64,000 bases of DNA, taken from assembly GCA_965237765.1 (NCBI GenBank), contig OZ250157.1:992001-1056000 (forward strand), given 5' to 3'. Below the pieces are notes generated by a model. The model saw nothing but the letters and a program-made list of their open reading frames with translations, ran no database searches and was not told where the DNA came from. This DNA comes from WTGJ01 sp965237765. GTDB lineage: Bacteria > Chloroflexota > Anaerolineae > Aggregatilineales > Phototrophicaceae. Below are positions 16,735 to 26,496 of the stretch, in pieces; positions within the stretch are counted from its first letter, which is position 1; every line of letters starts with the position of its first letter. The translations under genes were made by a program, and so were the position numbers.

Positions 16735-17916
16735 ATGAACAGTAAAATCAATATTGCAGCGTTTCTGGTGACGGCGGCTCTGCTGCTGACCCTCGCGCCA
16801 CTGGGGGCGCAGGAAACGGAGCTGGGCACCGTCTCGTCAGCGTTCCGCGCCACTGAATACGCCGAAGCGGCTGGCCTGGGCGGCGTTACCGGTGACGTCA
16901 CCTTCGACAGCGCCTACGGCAGCCTCTTTATCAATCTCATTCCCAACGGCGCGGAACTGCCCGAAGGCGCCGTGCTGGAAGGCTGGCTGGTTGATGCGGG
17001 CCGTTTCACCGGCCCGAGCCAGACCAACGCCAGCGTGGCCGACCAGAGCTACGGGCCGCCATTCGGCAACCTGGCCATGGACGTGCTCGTCAGCGCCGCG
17101 CCCTACGCGCTCAGCACCGGCGTGTTGCAACTGGATACTGAAGGCAACTGGAGCCTCGATTTTCACGTCCCCAACTACAACTTCAGTCCCTATGACGGCG
17201 TCGTCATCACCGCGGAGTCGGATGGCAACACGGGCGACTGGGACCCGCGCCCCGGCGCGCCCTTCTTCAGCGCCGGTATGAACCCAATGAACGCCAACCT
17301 GCAGCCGGTAGAGATGGAAATCTTCGGCATGGTCGGCCCGGCGGGGATTGACAGCGACGTGACTGTGACTGACGAACTCGTCGGCCTGGCCACGGCAGAA
17401 GCCACGCCGCTGGCCGCCAACGCCAATCTCGCTATGGCTGTCGCCGGCGCCACGCTCTACCAGAGCGAATTCGGCGCCTTCATTGACGTTACCATTTACC
17501 TCACCGGCAGCCCCGGGCCTGAAGGCTGCCTCGTCCTGGAGGGCTGGGTGGTGGACGCGGGCCTGCTGGGCGGGCCGGGGACGAGCAACGCCAATGACGG
17601 CGATGAAGCGCTCGGCCTGCCCTTCGGCGATATCGAGATGGTCGGCCTGGGCGCCGCGGTCGAGGCCGCGCCCTACGCGCTCAGCACCGGCGTCGCCGCC
17701 GACAATGGTGACGGCACGCTCAGCGCCAGCATCCACTATCCAGGCTACAACCTTGACCCTTACGATGCCTTCGTCGTCACCCTTGAAAGCGACTGCAACG
17801 ACTATGGCTTTGACCCGCGCCCTGGCACCCCGGTGCTGCTCGGCATGATCGAGCGGGAGGGCGAGGCGATCGAGGGAATGCGCGCCGCCCGGCAGGAGGA
17901 ACAGCAGGAAGACTAG
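16735..17916 (+). CDS. Secreted two-domain protein of unknown function (paralogue A)
   Basis: 393 residues. It has a signal peptide (MNSKINIAAFLVTAALLL, cleavage near LGAQE) and then two similar domains of about 150 residues. Each has the pattern LEGWxVDAG, APYALSTGV, YxPYDxFVVTLES and DPRPGxP. The second domain contains two Cys (GCLVLEGW and SDCNDYG) that may pair. The order of motifs recalls the C-terminal domain of anti-sigma-K (RskA-like) proteins, but no cytoplasmic domain or anchor is present. AAAGGAAG precedes the ATG. The next gene is a paralogue with the same architecture. No function can be assigned. Confidence 0.85.
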   Translation: MNSKINIAAFLVTAALLLTLAPLGAQETELGTVSSAFRATEYAEAAGLGGVTGDVTFDSAYGSLFINLIPNGAELPEGAVLEGWLVDAGRFTGPSQTNASVADQSYGPPFGNLAMDVLVSAAPYALSTGVLQLDTEGNWSLDFHVPNYNFSPYDGVVITAESDGNTGDWDPRPGAPFFSAGMNPMNANLQPVEMEIFGMVGPAGIDSDVTVTDELVGLATAEATPLAANANLAMAVAGATLYQSEFGAFIDVTIYLTGSPGPEGCLVLEGWVVDAGLLGGPGTSNANDGDEALGLPFGDIEMVGLGAAVEAAPYALSTGVAADNGDGTLSASIHYPGYNLDPYDAFVVTLESDCNDYGFDPRPGTPVLLGMIEREGEAIEGMRAARQEEQQED

Positions 17917-18017
17917 TCCTCCGTTTCAGGCCTTGCTGCGCTCCAGCAGGGCCACTGCATGGATGCGCCAGGTCAGCGGCTCTCGATCCGCGGGCTGCGC
18001 CTGACGTTATTCTGGAA

Positions 18018-18046
18018 TTCCATTGTTTTCACGCTCTACAATGGAA
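18018..18046. promoter_or_regulatory. Perfect 9-bp inverted repeat between the secreted paralogues
   Basis: TTCCATTGT and ACAATGGAA flank an 11-base loop within the 285-bp gap. No T-run follows, so it fits an operator or mRNA hairpin better than a terminator. It suggests the second gene is controlled separately. Confidence 0.45.
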
Positions 18047-18201
18047 ACGGAACGTCGTCGAATCATCTTTGCCTTTCGATTCCGCCTGAATCCACGAAAA
18101 TCACCTTAATCCATTTCGCTGAGGTAAGTCATGTGCAGGTCGCCACTCTCTAATTTTGGACGTCCAAACCCATTCGAACCTATTCCATAAGGAGTTACAA
18201 A

Positions 18202-19287
18202 ATGAAAATTCGGATCGTTTCTTTCACAGTATTGTTGTTCTTCCTGATGGCCTGGACTGTGGCCAGCGCGCAGGATGAGGCCAACACTCTAGAAGTTACT
18301 CTGAACGCCACCGGTTACGCAGAAAATGCGGGCCTGGGTGGGGTAACTGGCGTCGCCTTCGTATATGTCGAGGATGGGGTTATCCTCATCCAGATGCAGC
18401 CCAACGGCGCAACTTTGCCGGAAGGCACCGTCTTGGAAGGTTGGGTGGTGGATTTAGGTATCTTCAATAGTCCGAGCGCCAGCAATGTCAGCGTGGCCGA
18501 CCAGGCCTATGGCCCACCCTTCGGCAATCTCGCCATGGATGTGCTCGTCAGCTCCGCTCCCTACGCGTTGAGCACCGGCCTGATCACGGAGGACGAGACA
18601 GGCAATTGGAGCCTGGAGTTCCACGTCCCCAACTACAATTTCAGCCCCTATGACGCCGTGGTCATCACCGCGGAATCCGATGGCAACCAGGGCGATTGGG
18701 ATCCGCGTCCGGGCGCACCCTTCTATATCGGCGGCATTGCCGAAGGCAGCGAGGCGATGGCCATCGAACGAATCGGCATGGTCGGTCCGGCAATGGCCCA
18801 GGAAACGCGCGAACCGATCCAGGTCACCCTGGGGCCGACTCCCTTGGCCGAAGGCGCCGGCTTAGGCACGAGTAGTGGTAGCGCTATCCTCTATGCCGAC
18901 GGCACGAGCCGCGTCGATTTCACCATCCAACTCTACGACAGCGCCGGCCCGGAGGGCTGCCTCGTGCTGGAAGGTTGGGTGGTAGATGCCGGTCGCTTCG
19001 GCGGTCCGGGCGTGAGCAATAGCAACGATGGCGATGAAGCCTGGGGATTACCTTTCCACGAATGGGATGCTCGCTTCGATGCCGCCGTGGAGGCCGCGCC
19101 CTATGCGCTCAGCACTGGTGTCGCAGCTGACAACGGCGACGGTACGCTCAGCGCCAGCATCCACTATCCCGCCTATAACTTCGCGCCCTATGACGCCTTC
19201 GTAGTTACCCTTGAGAGCGATTGCAACGACTACGGCTTTGACCCGCGCCCGGGCACACCAGTGCTCATCGGCCACATCGGTGCGTGA
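18202..19287 (+). CDS. Secreted two-domain protein of unknown function (paralogue B)
   Basis: 361 residues, paralogue of the preceding gene: signal peptide (ends TVASAQDE), then the same domain twice with LEGWVVDLG, SSAPYALSTG, YNFSPYDAVVITAES and GDWDPRPGAP in domain one, and GCLVLEGWVVDAG, AAPYALSTGV and YGFDPRPGTPVLIG in domain two. AAGGAG lies at ideal spacing before ATG 18202. A strong terminator follows. The pair looks like a tandem duplication on top of an older internal domain duplication. Function unknown; exported and probably soluble, as no C-terminal anchor is seen. Confidence 0.85.
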   Translation: MKIRIVSFTVLLFFLMAWTVASAQDEANTLEVTLNATGYAENAGLGGVTGVAFVYVEDGVILIQMQPNGATLPEGTVLEGWVVDLGIFNSPSASNVSVADQAYGPPFGNLAMDVLVSSAPYALSTGLITEDETGNWSLEFHVPNYNFSPYDAVVITAESDGNQGDWDPRPGAPFYIGGIAEGSEAMAIERIGMVGPAMAQETREPIQVTLGPTPLAEGAGLGTSSGSAILYADGTSRVDFTIQLYDSAGPEGCLVLEGWVVDAGRFGGPGVSNSNDGDEAWGLPFHEWDARFDAAVEAAPYALSTGVAADNGDGTLSASIHYPAYNFAPYDAFVVTLESDCNDYGFDPRPGTPVLIGHIGA

Positions 19288-19319
19288 GGCGAAGCCAACA
19301 CGCTAAAGGAAAATGTAGC

Positions 19320-19354
19320 AACCTCCCCGAAGTTGATCTTCGGGGAGGTTTTTT
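19320..19354 (+). terminator. Rho-independent terminator
   Basis: AACCTCCCCGAAG pairs perfectly with CTTCGGGGAGGTT around a short loop and is followed by a run of T. It ends the secreted-protein transcript and abuts the stop codon of the convergent S9 peptidase gene. Confidence 0.92.
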
Positions 19355-19355
19355 G

Positions 19356-21473
19356 CTATGGCATAGCGTCTTCGCGTTTAGAATAACGGTCGAACCATTC
19401 CACCATCGCCTGCAGCCGTTGTACGCGGTGGCGTGGCTCGCCACTGCGTGAAAGTTCGTGGCCATCGCGCGGGAATTGCAGCAGCCGCACCGGCGTATCC
19501 GTCGCCTTCCGTATCGCCAGGAACAGTTGCTCCGCTTCCGAGAGCGGAACCCGATAATCATTCTCACTGTGGATGATGAGCGTCGGCGTCGTGATCTGCG
19601 GCGCATACCGCAGCGGCGAGCGCTCCCAGAGGTGAGCGTAATCCTGCCAGGGCCAGGCGCCGAATTCGTTCTCGATAAAGGAGGGGATGTCGGTCGTGCC
19701 GACGAAGGCCGGCAGCGAGTATACGCCGCGCTGGGTTACGGCGGCGGCGAAGCGTGCGGTATGGCCGATGATCCAGCTGGTCATGAAACCGCCATATGAG
19801 CCGCCGGTGATGGCCATACGACCCTCGTCGAGCAGCCCACGCGCGAGCAGCTCGTCAACGCCGGCCATAACATCCGGCATATCCGCCTCACCCCAGGCGT
19901 TGTGCGCGCCATCGCGGAAGGCTTCGCCATAGCCATCGCTGCCGCGCGGATTGCAATAGAGCACCACATAACCGGCAGCGGCGTGGCATTGCCATTCGTG
20001 CCACATCGTGCGCCCGCTCGGCCCCCACATCGCGTGCGGCCCGCCGTGGATGTTCAGGGCGAGCGGGTAGCGCTTCCCCTCTTCATAATCCGGCGGCAAC
20101 AGATACCAGCCTTGGATCTCGGTGCCATCGGCGGAACGCCAGCGCAGCTCGTGCGTCTCGCTTACCTGCGCCTCTCGCAGGAAAGCGGCGTGCAGTTGGG
20201 TGAGTACAGCGGCATCCGGAGTGTCCGCTTCCTGCGCGAACAATTCCGGCGGCGTGCTAGGCGTGCAGCTGGCATAGGCCAGCGCGCCATCGGCGGCCAC
20301 GGTAAAGGATTGCACTTCCTGCTGCCCGCCGATGACCCGCGCGTAGTTGGCGGCGGCGCCCGCCGCGGCGCCTACGCGATAAATGCCCACATCACCCTGG
20401 TCGCCCGCGCTGAAATAGAGCGCAGTGGAATCAGCCGCCCATTCGTATTGGTTGACCGAGCGTTCCAGCGCGCCACTTAGCTCATAGGAGGCCCCACCTT
20501 CGGCCGGCAGGATGGCTAGGCGAACATTGGCGCGCGACGAGAGCTCGCGCGGGATGCGCAGATACGCCAGCGCGCCGCTGCCGTCGGGTGCCGCCTGGGG
20601 CGCGAAGTTGGAATAAGCGACGCCGTCCGCCTCCGTTTCGGGCGTGAGGAGCGTCTCCTGGCCATCGTCCAGCGCGATCCGATAGAGCGCCGACCAGCGG
20701 GACGGCTCGTCGCGCTCGGGGTAAACACCGCGGGCAGTGAGCAGGGAGCGGCCGTCGGCGGCCCATTGCAGGGCGCTATACGGCGTTTCGCTATCAGTCA
20801 GGCGGCGCGCTTTGGCCGGCTCTTCTTCATCTTCGCGCGTGGCGATGACATAGATTTGCGCGCAGCGACCATCGAGGTAGCGCGTGCCCGCGCGGTAAGG
20901 GATGCGCTCGATGACGCGCGGGTCGAGGCGTTCGCGTTCGTCCTGTTGGGCGCGCTCGCGTTGCTGCTGACGGGCGAGCGCATCGGCCAGCGCAGCGCGC
21001 TCGGCGTCTTCATCCTCGGTGGCTCGTTCGGCAGCAGTGCTGGGCGAAAGATAGGCGAGCAGCTGTCCATCCGGCGACCAGCACGGGGAGGACGCGCCAT
21101 TGAGCGCGCTGGTGAGCGGGCGCGCTTCGCCACCGGCCGCGAAGACGGGCAGCAGGTAAATTTGTGGCTTGGCGCCCGCTTCGCCGTTTTGTGGCGCGTG
21201 CCGGCTCTTCGCGGCCGTAAGAGGCGCGCGCACGAAGGCGAGCGTCTGGCCATCCGGCGACCAGCGCGGTTGGCTATCCTTGCCCCCGCGCGTGAGCTGC
21301 AGGGGCGGCGTGCGGCCATCGCGCGCGACGAGCCAAATGGTACGCTGGTAGTCGTTACTCTCGCGCTGCGGCGAAACGCGGACATAGGCGATATGGCGGC
21401 CATCAGGCGTGAACTGTGGCTCTTCGATGTGTTGCAGCCGATATAAATCTTCGATGGTGATGGGGCGTGGCAT
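19356..21473 (-). CDS. S9-family prolyl oligopeptidase/acylaminoacyl-peptidase
   Basis: 705 residues from ATG 21473 (AAGGGG site upstream; the frame opens at 21509). An N-terminal beta-propeller with WSPDG-type repeats (PRWSPDGQTLAFVR, PCWSPDGQLLAYLS) precedes an alpha/beta-hydrolase domain with the nucleophile in GGSYGGFMTSW, Asp in NDYRVPL and His in RDGHELSR. It should cleave short peptides in the cytosol; there is no signal peptide. The propeller contains one copy of the dispersed 30-bp element, translated as APLTAAKSRHA. Convergent with the secreted-protein pair. Confidence 0.92.
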   Translation of the reverse strand: MPRPITIEDLYRLQHIEEPQFTPDGRHIAYVRVSPQRESNDYQRTIWLVARDGRTPPLQLTRGGKDSQPRWSPDGQTLAFVRAPLTAAKSRHAPQNGEAGAKPQIYLLPVFAAGGEARPLTSALNGASSPCWSPDGQLLAYLSPSTAAERATEDEDAERAALADALARQQQRERAQQDERERLDPRVIERIPYRAGTRYLDGRCAQIYVIATREDEEEPAKARRLTDSETPYSALQWAADGRSLLTARGVYPERDEPSRWSALYRIALDDGQETLLTPETEADGVAYSNFAPQAAPDGSGALAYLRIPRELSSRANVRLAILPAEGGASYELSGALERSVNQYEWAADSTALYFSAGDQGDVGIYRVGAAAGAAANYARVIGGQQEVQSFTVAADGALAYASCTPSTPPELFAQEADTPDAAVLTQLHAAFLREAQVSETHELRWRSADGTEIQGWYLLPPDYEEGKRYPLALNIHGGPHAMWGPSGRTMWHEWQCHAAAGYVVLYCNPRGSDGYGEAFRDGAHNAWGEADMPDVMAGVDELLARGLLDEGRMAITGGSYGGFMTSWIIGHTARFAAAVTQRGVYSLPAFVGTTDIPSFIENEFGAWPWQDYAHLWERSPLRYAPQITTPTLIIHSENDYRVPLSEAEQLFLAIRKATDTPVRLLQFPRDGHELSRSGEPRHRVQRLQAMVEWFDRYSKREDAMP
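21193..21233 (+). repeat. Dispersed 30-bp element, single copy in the S9 peptidase gene
   Basis: GGCGCGTGCC, then CTCTTCGCGGCCGTAAGA, then GGCGCGCGC. Lies antisense within the propeller region; in the peptidase frame it reads PLTAAKSRHA, the same frame as in the membrane spermidine-synthase-like protein. Confidence 0.85.
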
Positions 21474-21499
21474 CGCAGACCCCTTGTCTGATGTGCTGG

Positions 21500-21505
21500 A
21501 GTATA
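21500..21505 (-). promoter_or_regulatory. -10 box TATACT upstream of the S9 peptidase
   Basis: TATACT on the minus strand lies 27 bases before ATG 21473. No convincing -35 box. Confidence 0.4.
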
Positions 21506-21532
21506 GCAACTAGCACAGCGCGGAATAAGCGC

Positions 21533-23728
21533 TCAATCACCCGCCGCCGCGGCGGGGAGCAGGATATCCGTTACCCAGCAAGAATTGTCCGGGCATTCCG
21601 TCTCCAGGCGCAGCGGTTGGCTCGTGCTATACCAGCCGACGTAGAGCGGGTAACGGCCCACCTCGGTGTCACCCGTGAGGCGCAGGTGTTGGGAAAGAAA
21701 ACACTCGCCCACGCGCCAGAAGTGGGTGGGCAACTGCGGGGGAGCATCACCCTATGCCAGGATATGATTTGGTTCCTCCGACGAATATTCCTCGGCCAGC
21801 ACGTGCACCAGGATATGGTAATCCTCGATGAGTGGCGCGGTCGCTTCCCACCAGAGGATGAGTTGCTGCTCGGCCAGGCTGTAACCCAACAAGCGAACAC
21901 CATCGAATTCCCGCGGGTGCTGCAAACGCTGTGCGGGTTGATAATTGGCCTCGTCTGTCGCCACGTAGGCGCCAGCCTCCAGAATGATCGGCTGCAGCGC
22001 CACACCCTGCGCATCGACCGGTTGCAGCCGATATTCCTCCGGGTATTTCCACCAACCGAAGTGGAGACGCAGGGTTGACGACCCGGCTAGATCGGCCGGC
22101 AAGAGGAGCTGATATTGATCCTGGTAAATCTTGCCGGCTTGCCATCTGGACGTGCTCAGGCTGCCATAGCCCGGCCAGGTGGGCAATTGCGTAATGACCG
22201 CGTCGGCGGCGAGCAGATCTAGGAACAAGCTGTAATCGAGGTCGGAAGGTTGGATAGCGCGTCAATATAGGGTGATGGGAAACGCCTCGCCTGGCACGTA
22301 GCGGCGAACCTCCATCTCGTAACCCAGCACCTCGATATCGTCAAAACGAGCGTATAAAAGCGTGGCGCTCTCCGGCAGGCGGGCGACAACCGCTGGCGGC
22401 TGATAGGCCGGGCGGATACTGACAATGGGCACCGCTATCGCGAAACTCCCCAGCGCGACAATCGCAGCCCGTGCCGGCAAACGCCAGGTCCGCAACCCCA
22501 GCGCGATCAGTGAGCTGATTACCGCTATGACAGGAAACAACAGACGGCCCTGCGTCGCGGCAGTTTGCGATGTCCATACGATCAGACCACCCAGCATGAG
22601 GGCCAGCTGCAGTGCGAGCAACAGGATGGGCAACAGTTGCGCTCGCTGCGCGCGTCGTTGCCACATCCAGGCCAGGAGGCCCACCGCGCCTGCCAGCATC
22701 ACGATGTCCATCACGCGGTAGAAGGGTTTTAGCGTGAACACATTGAACCAGCCAAAGAGGCCCCAGTAGCTAATGCGCAGACCGTTGAATTCTTCGCCGA
22801 GCAACTCCGCCAGGCTGGGCGCACCGCGCCGCCCGAAGATATCGAGCATCATCTGCGTACCCGTCAGTTCGCCGTATAAGTGAAGGTTGCGCGCGTACCA
22901 CCAGCCAGCGAACAACAACCAGACCACAGCCAGCGTGAATAGGAAACGCAACAGGCCGCGCCTGTCGCGCTGGCGCCAACCACTCCAGAACGCGGTTAGC
23001 AGCAAAGGCGGCGCGAACAGCAAACCAGAAAGTTTGGTGATGCTGACCAGGGCCAGCAGCAAGGCGAGCGTCAGGTTACGGCGCGGCTGGAAGCCGTGGC
23101 GCAACAACTGTAGCGTTTGCCAGATCAGTAAGCTGCCCAGCGCCGTGACCAGCGTGTCGTTGTTGACAGAAGCGGAAATGAAGAGAAATTGTGGGTTGAA
23201 GGCGGTCAGACCGGCCGCCAGCAGAGCCAGGCCTTGTCGCTCAGGGGCGAGCAAGCGTGCCGTCTGCCAAACCGCGGCGACTGTCACCGTCCCCAACAGC
23301 AGGCTGAAGAGGCGGGCGCAGAATAGCGCCAACGTGCTCCCTTCCAGCAGTGGTGGATATACGCGAGCGTGCGCATAGGCGTTGCGGTTGCCTGGCGCGT
23401 TGGGGTCACCGATGATCGCGTGTGGGTTGCCGGTGAGGTGGTCGTCCAAGTCGCTTCGGTCAAAGGGGGCGATCAAGGCGGCAACCAACAGGTAATATAG
23501 CGGGGGTTGGCTGCCTTCCTGCCCGAAGCGCGTCTCCACATCCTGCTGCTGGATGGGGAGTTTGCCCTGCGTCTGGATGTAATCGGCGACGGCGAAATGC
23601 CGGGGTTCATCCGGAGATTCGAAAGGCGGCACCGACACGATATACAACACACCCACCATCACATAGGCTAGAAGCAACCAGAACGGGAATGTTCGCACTG
23701 TCGCGTGCATGGAGCGCAGCTGCCTCAC
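21533..23728 (-). pseudogene. Polytopic glycosyltransferase-like membrane protein with two in-frame stops
   Basis: One frame of 731 codons from GTG 23728 (GGAGG site) is cut by TGA at 22262-22264 and TAG at 21752-21754. The first 488 residues hold about ten membrane segments with the PPFESPDEPRH motif of the first periplasmic loop, as in DUF2142/GT39-like enzymes that use polyprenyl-linked sugars. The remainder is a beta-rich domain. The flanks (TLY-stop-RAIQPSDLDY, HILA-stop-GDAPPQ) read naturally if the stops are TGG (Trp) and CAG (Gln), so each is a single transition. A frame this long with only two stops means recent loss or an assembly error. Confidence 0.8.
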
Positions 23729-23909
23729 CAGATGCCTCCCTCCTCAGTATCGCCGCCGCCAAAAGATAGCATAATCCGCAATCGCGCCTTATACACAACC
23801 CCGCGTTCCCCTATTGGCAGGGCGTATCGCGTGCGTTACACTCTTGCCTTAATTGTACTGCGCAACCCGCGCGAACAGATAGATGCATGGACAAAAAGGA
23901 GTACCGATA

Positions 23910-25461
23910 ATGAAAAAGATGTTGATCCTGCTTGTGGTGGCGCTGCTAGCCATCGGCTTCGGCAGCACGCTGCGGGCGCAGGATAGCGACGCGCAGCAAG
24001 GCGGCACCCTGCGGGCCGCCTGGAGCGCGCAGTGGGTCGCGCTCGACCCGCATACCGACAGCGCCGGCTCCAGCTTCGCCGTCATGTCGCAGGTCGTGGA
24101 AGCGCTGGTAACTTATGACGAGAACACCAAACTCGCCGGCGAGCTGGCGACGGATTGGTGGCAATCCGAAGATGACCTGACCTGGACCTTCCAATTGCGC
24201 GAAGGCGTCAGCTTCTCCAATGGCGCGCCGCTGACTGCCGATATCGTGGTCTGGAATATGGAGCGCATCCTGAACCCGGAGACCGGCTCCGGCCGCAAGA
24301 CGGATATTGGCGGCGAGGGCGCGGTCTGGCAAGCGGTGGACGAGATGACGGTCTCCGCCACCCTCACCAGCGCCGACGCCGTCTTCCCCTATATCTTCGC
24401 CACCTTTGGCGGCATCGGCATCGTCCATCCGGACAGCGTCGTGGAAGAGACGGGTCAGATCGTGACGCCGATCGGCACCGGCCCCTTCGTCATCGGCGAA
24501 TTTGAAGGCACGACCAGCATGACGCTCGTGCGCAACGAGAACTACTGGCAGGAAGGCCTGCCCTACCTGGACTCGATCGATATCATCGTCATCGCCGAGA
24601 ATGCCGCGCGCGAAGCGGCCCTGCGCGGCGGCCAGGTGGATTGGGTGATGAATGTGCCCGCCCAGTCGGTCGGCGCTCTGGAAGAGCGACGAGAACATCG
24701 TCATCCAGCGCGTGGCGGGGCTCGCCTATAACTACATGGGCGTCAACATTCGCGAAGGGCGGCCCGGCGCGGATCTGGCGGTGCGTCACGCGATGGCCCA
24801 TGCCATCGATCGCGCGGCCCTCTGCCAGGTGGGCAACTTCGGCCTCTGCACGCCGATTCAGGGCCCGACCGGCCCCAGCAGCCCCTGGTATAACGAATAC
24901 GCCCCCTATGGCGACGAGATGGGCGGGCCGGATGTGGAAAAGGCGCGCGCACTCCTCGCCGAGGCGGGCTATAGCGACGGCGATATCTCCCTGACCTTGA
25001 TGCCCACCGCCACCTATGAGAACACCGTCCGGTTGGCTCAGATCATCCAACAATCCCTCAAAGCGATCGGCATCGAAGCCGATATCTTCTCCCCCGAATG
25101 GGCGCAATGGCTCGAGCTCGAGGGCGGCGGCGATTACGACATCTATATCTGCGGCTGGGGCGGTCTGGTGGACGGCAATGCCTACTACACCCTGCAGCAC
25201 AAGACGGACGAGGTCTTCAACTTCACCGGCTTCAGCAACCCGGATTTCGATCGCCTGGTCGATGAGGCGCGCACCGTGAGCGACTTTGACGCGCGCTATG
25301 CTATCTACGACGAGGCGAATAAGATCATCGTGGATGGCGCGCCCTATATCTACTTCTACAATGGCATCGGCACGATGGCCCATCTGTCGAATGTGATTGG
25401 CTATCAGATGGTCGCGCACGGCGACACCGATTTCAAAACGACCTGGTTGGCAAGCGAGTAA
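23910..25461 (+). pseudogene. Family-5 (dipeptide/nickel-type) substrate-binding protein, frameshifted
   Basis: From ATG 23910 (AAGGAG site) a signal peptide ending TLRAQD and the family-5 N-terminal lobe are read to about QSVGALEE near 24688, where the frame is lost. The second frame continues with SDENIVIQRVAGLAYNYMGVN through the rest of the protein to 25461. Removing one base near 24685-24692 gives a normal binding protein of about 516 residues. Typical segments: LREGVSFSNGAPLTADIVVWNMERI and FNFTGFSNPDFDRLVDEA. The two permease genes downstream are intact, so an assembly error is as likely as true inactivation. Confidence 0.85.
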
Positions 25462-25480
25462 GCGGCAAGTTCAACGCGCG

Positions 25481-25508
25481 GGGCGCTCGGGCAAATGTTC
25501 GGGCGCCC
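25481..25508 (+). promoter_or_regulatory. Intercistronic stem-loop between binding-protein and permease genes
   Basis: GGGCGC (25481-25486) pairs with GCGCCC (25503-25508) in the 75-bp gap before the DppB-like gene. Same position as in the three other ABC operons of the window. Confidence 0.5.
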
Positions 25509-25536
25509 TGCGTCATCGGAGTAGCGCGGCGGCGCC

Positions 25537-26484
25537 ATGAATATCCAGTATCTGCTGCAACGAATCCTCAGTGCCCTCCTCGTGATCTGGGGGGTTTCGC
25601 TCTTGGTATTCCTCATCATTCAGCTGGTGCCCGGCGACCCGGCGCGCATCGTCCTCGGCGCTTACGCCAGCCAGGAGCAGGTCGACGGCATCCGCGAGCG
25701 GATGGGCCTCAACGAACCCATCCTCACGCAATACTTCAAATGGGCCAGCAAGGCGATCCGCGGCGATTTCGGCGCCAGCCTGCTCACCGCCCAGCCAGTT
25801 GTGAAATCCATCTGGCAGAAGCTGCCGCGCACGCTGGAGCTGGGGCTGGCCTCGCTGGCGGTGGGGATGGTCATCGCCTTCCCCATCGGCATCTATACCG
25901 CCCTGCACCCCGGCAACTGGCTGGATGTGTTGGGCACCATCATCAGTCAGCTGGGCGTTTCCATCCCCTCTTTCTGGTTTGCGATCCTGGCAATATCCTT
26001 CTTCTCCATCACCCTGAATATCCTGCCCGCGGGCGGCTATGAGCCGCTGGGGGAGGGCGTCGGGCCGTGGCTCAAGCACCTCATCATGCCGGCGATGGTC
26101 ACCGGCCTGGTCAGCGCCTCCATCCAGACGCGCTTCATCCGGAGCGCGATGCTCGATGTGCTGAACCGCCCTTACATCCAGACGGCGCGCGCCAAGGGCC
26201 TGCCGGAGAAGACCGTCCTGAACCGGCACGCGTTGCGCAACGCGCTCATCAACATCGTGACCATCATCGGCCTGCAAGTAACCGCCCTGCTGAGCGGGGT
26301 GGTGATTGTCGAGGTCGTCTTCAGCTGGCCGGGGCTGGGGGGGCTGGCGCTGGATGCCGTCCTGCGGCGCGATTACACGATGCTGCAGGGCACCGTCATG
26401 ACCTTCACGACCCTGGTCGTTTTCGTCAACCTGATCGTGGATATGACCTATTTCTTCCTGGATCCGCGGATCGAATATGCCTAG
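25537..26484 (+). CDS. Dipeptide-type ABC transporter permease (DppB-like)
   Basis: 315 residues with six membrane segments. Family landmarks are LVPGDPARIVLG after the first segment, the long periplasmic helix GLNEPILTQYFKW, and the EAA-type loop YIQTARAKGLPEKTVLNRHALRNALI. It forms the inner-membrane channel with the DppC-like protein encoded next. The ATG has only a weak upstream GGAG. No ATPase genes follow, so DppD/F-type ATPases must be shared from elsewhere. Confidence 0.93.
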   Translation: MNIQYLLQRILSALLVIWGVSLLVFLIIQLVPGDPARIVLGAYASQEQVDGIRERMGLNEPILTQYFKWASKAIRGDFGASLLTAQPVVKSIWQKLPRTLELGLASLAVGMVIAFPIGIYTALHPGNWLDVLGTIISQLGVSIPSFWFAILAISFFSITLNILPAGGYEPLGEGVGPWLKHLIMPAMVTGLVSASIQTRFIRSAMLDVLNRPYIQTARAKGLPEKTVLNRHALRNALINIVTIIGLQVTALLSGVVIVEVVFSWPGLGGLALDAVLRRDYTMLQGTVMTFTTLVVFVNLIVDMTYFFLDPRIEYA

Positions 26485-26496
26485 CGAGCGGGAGAC

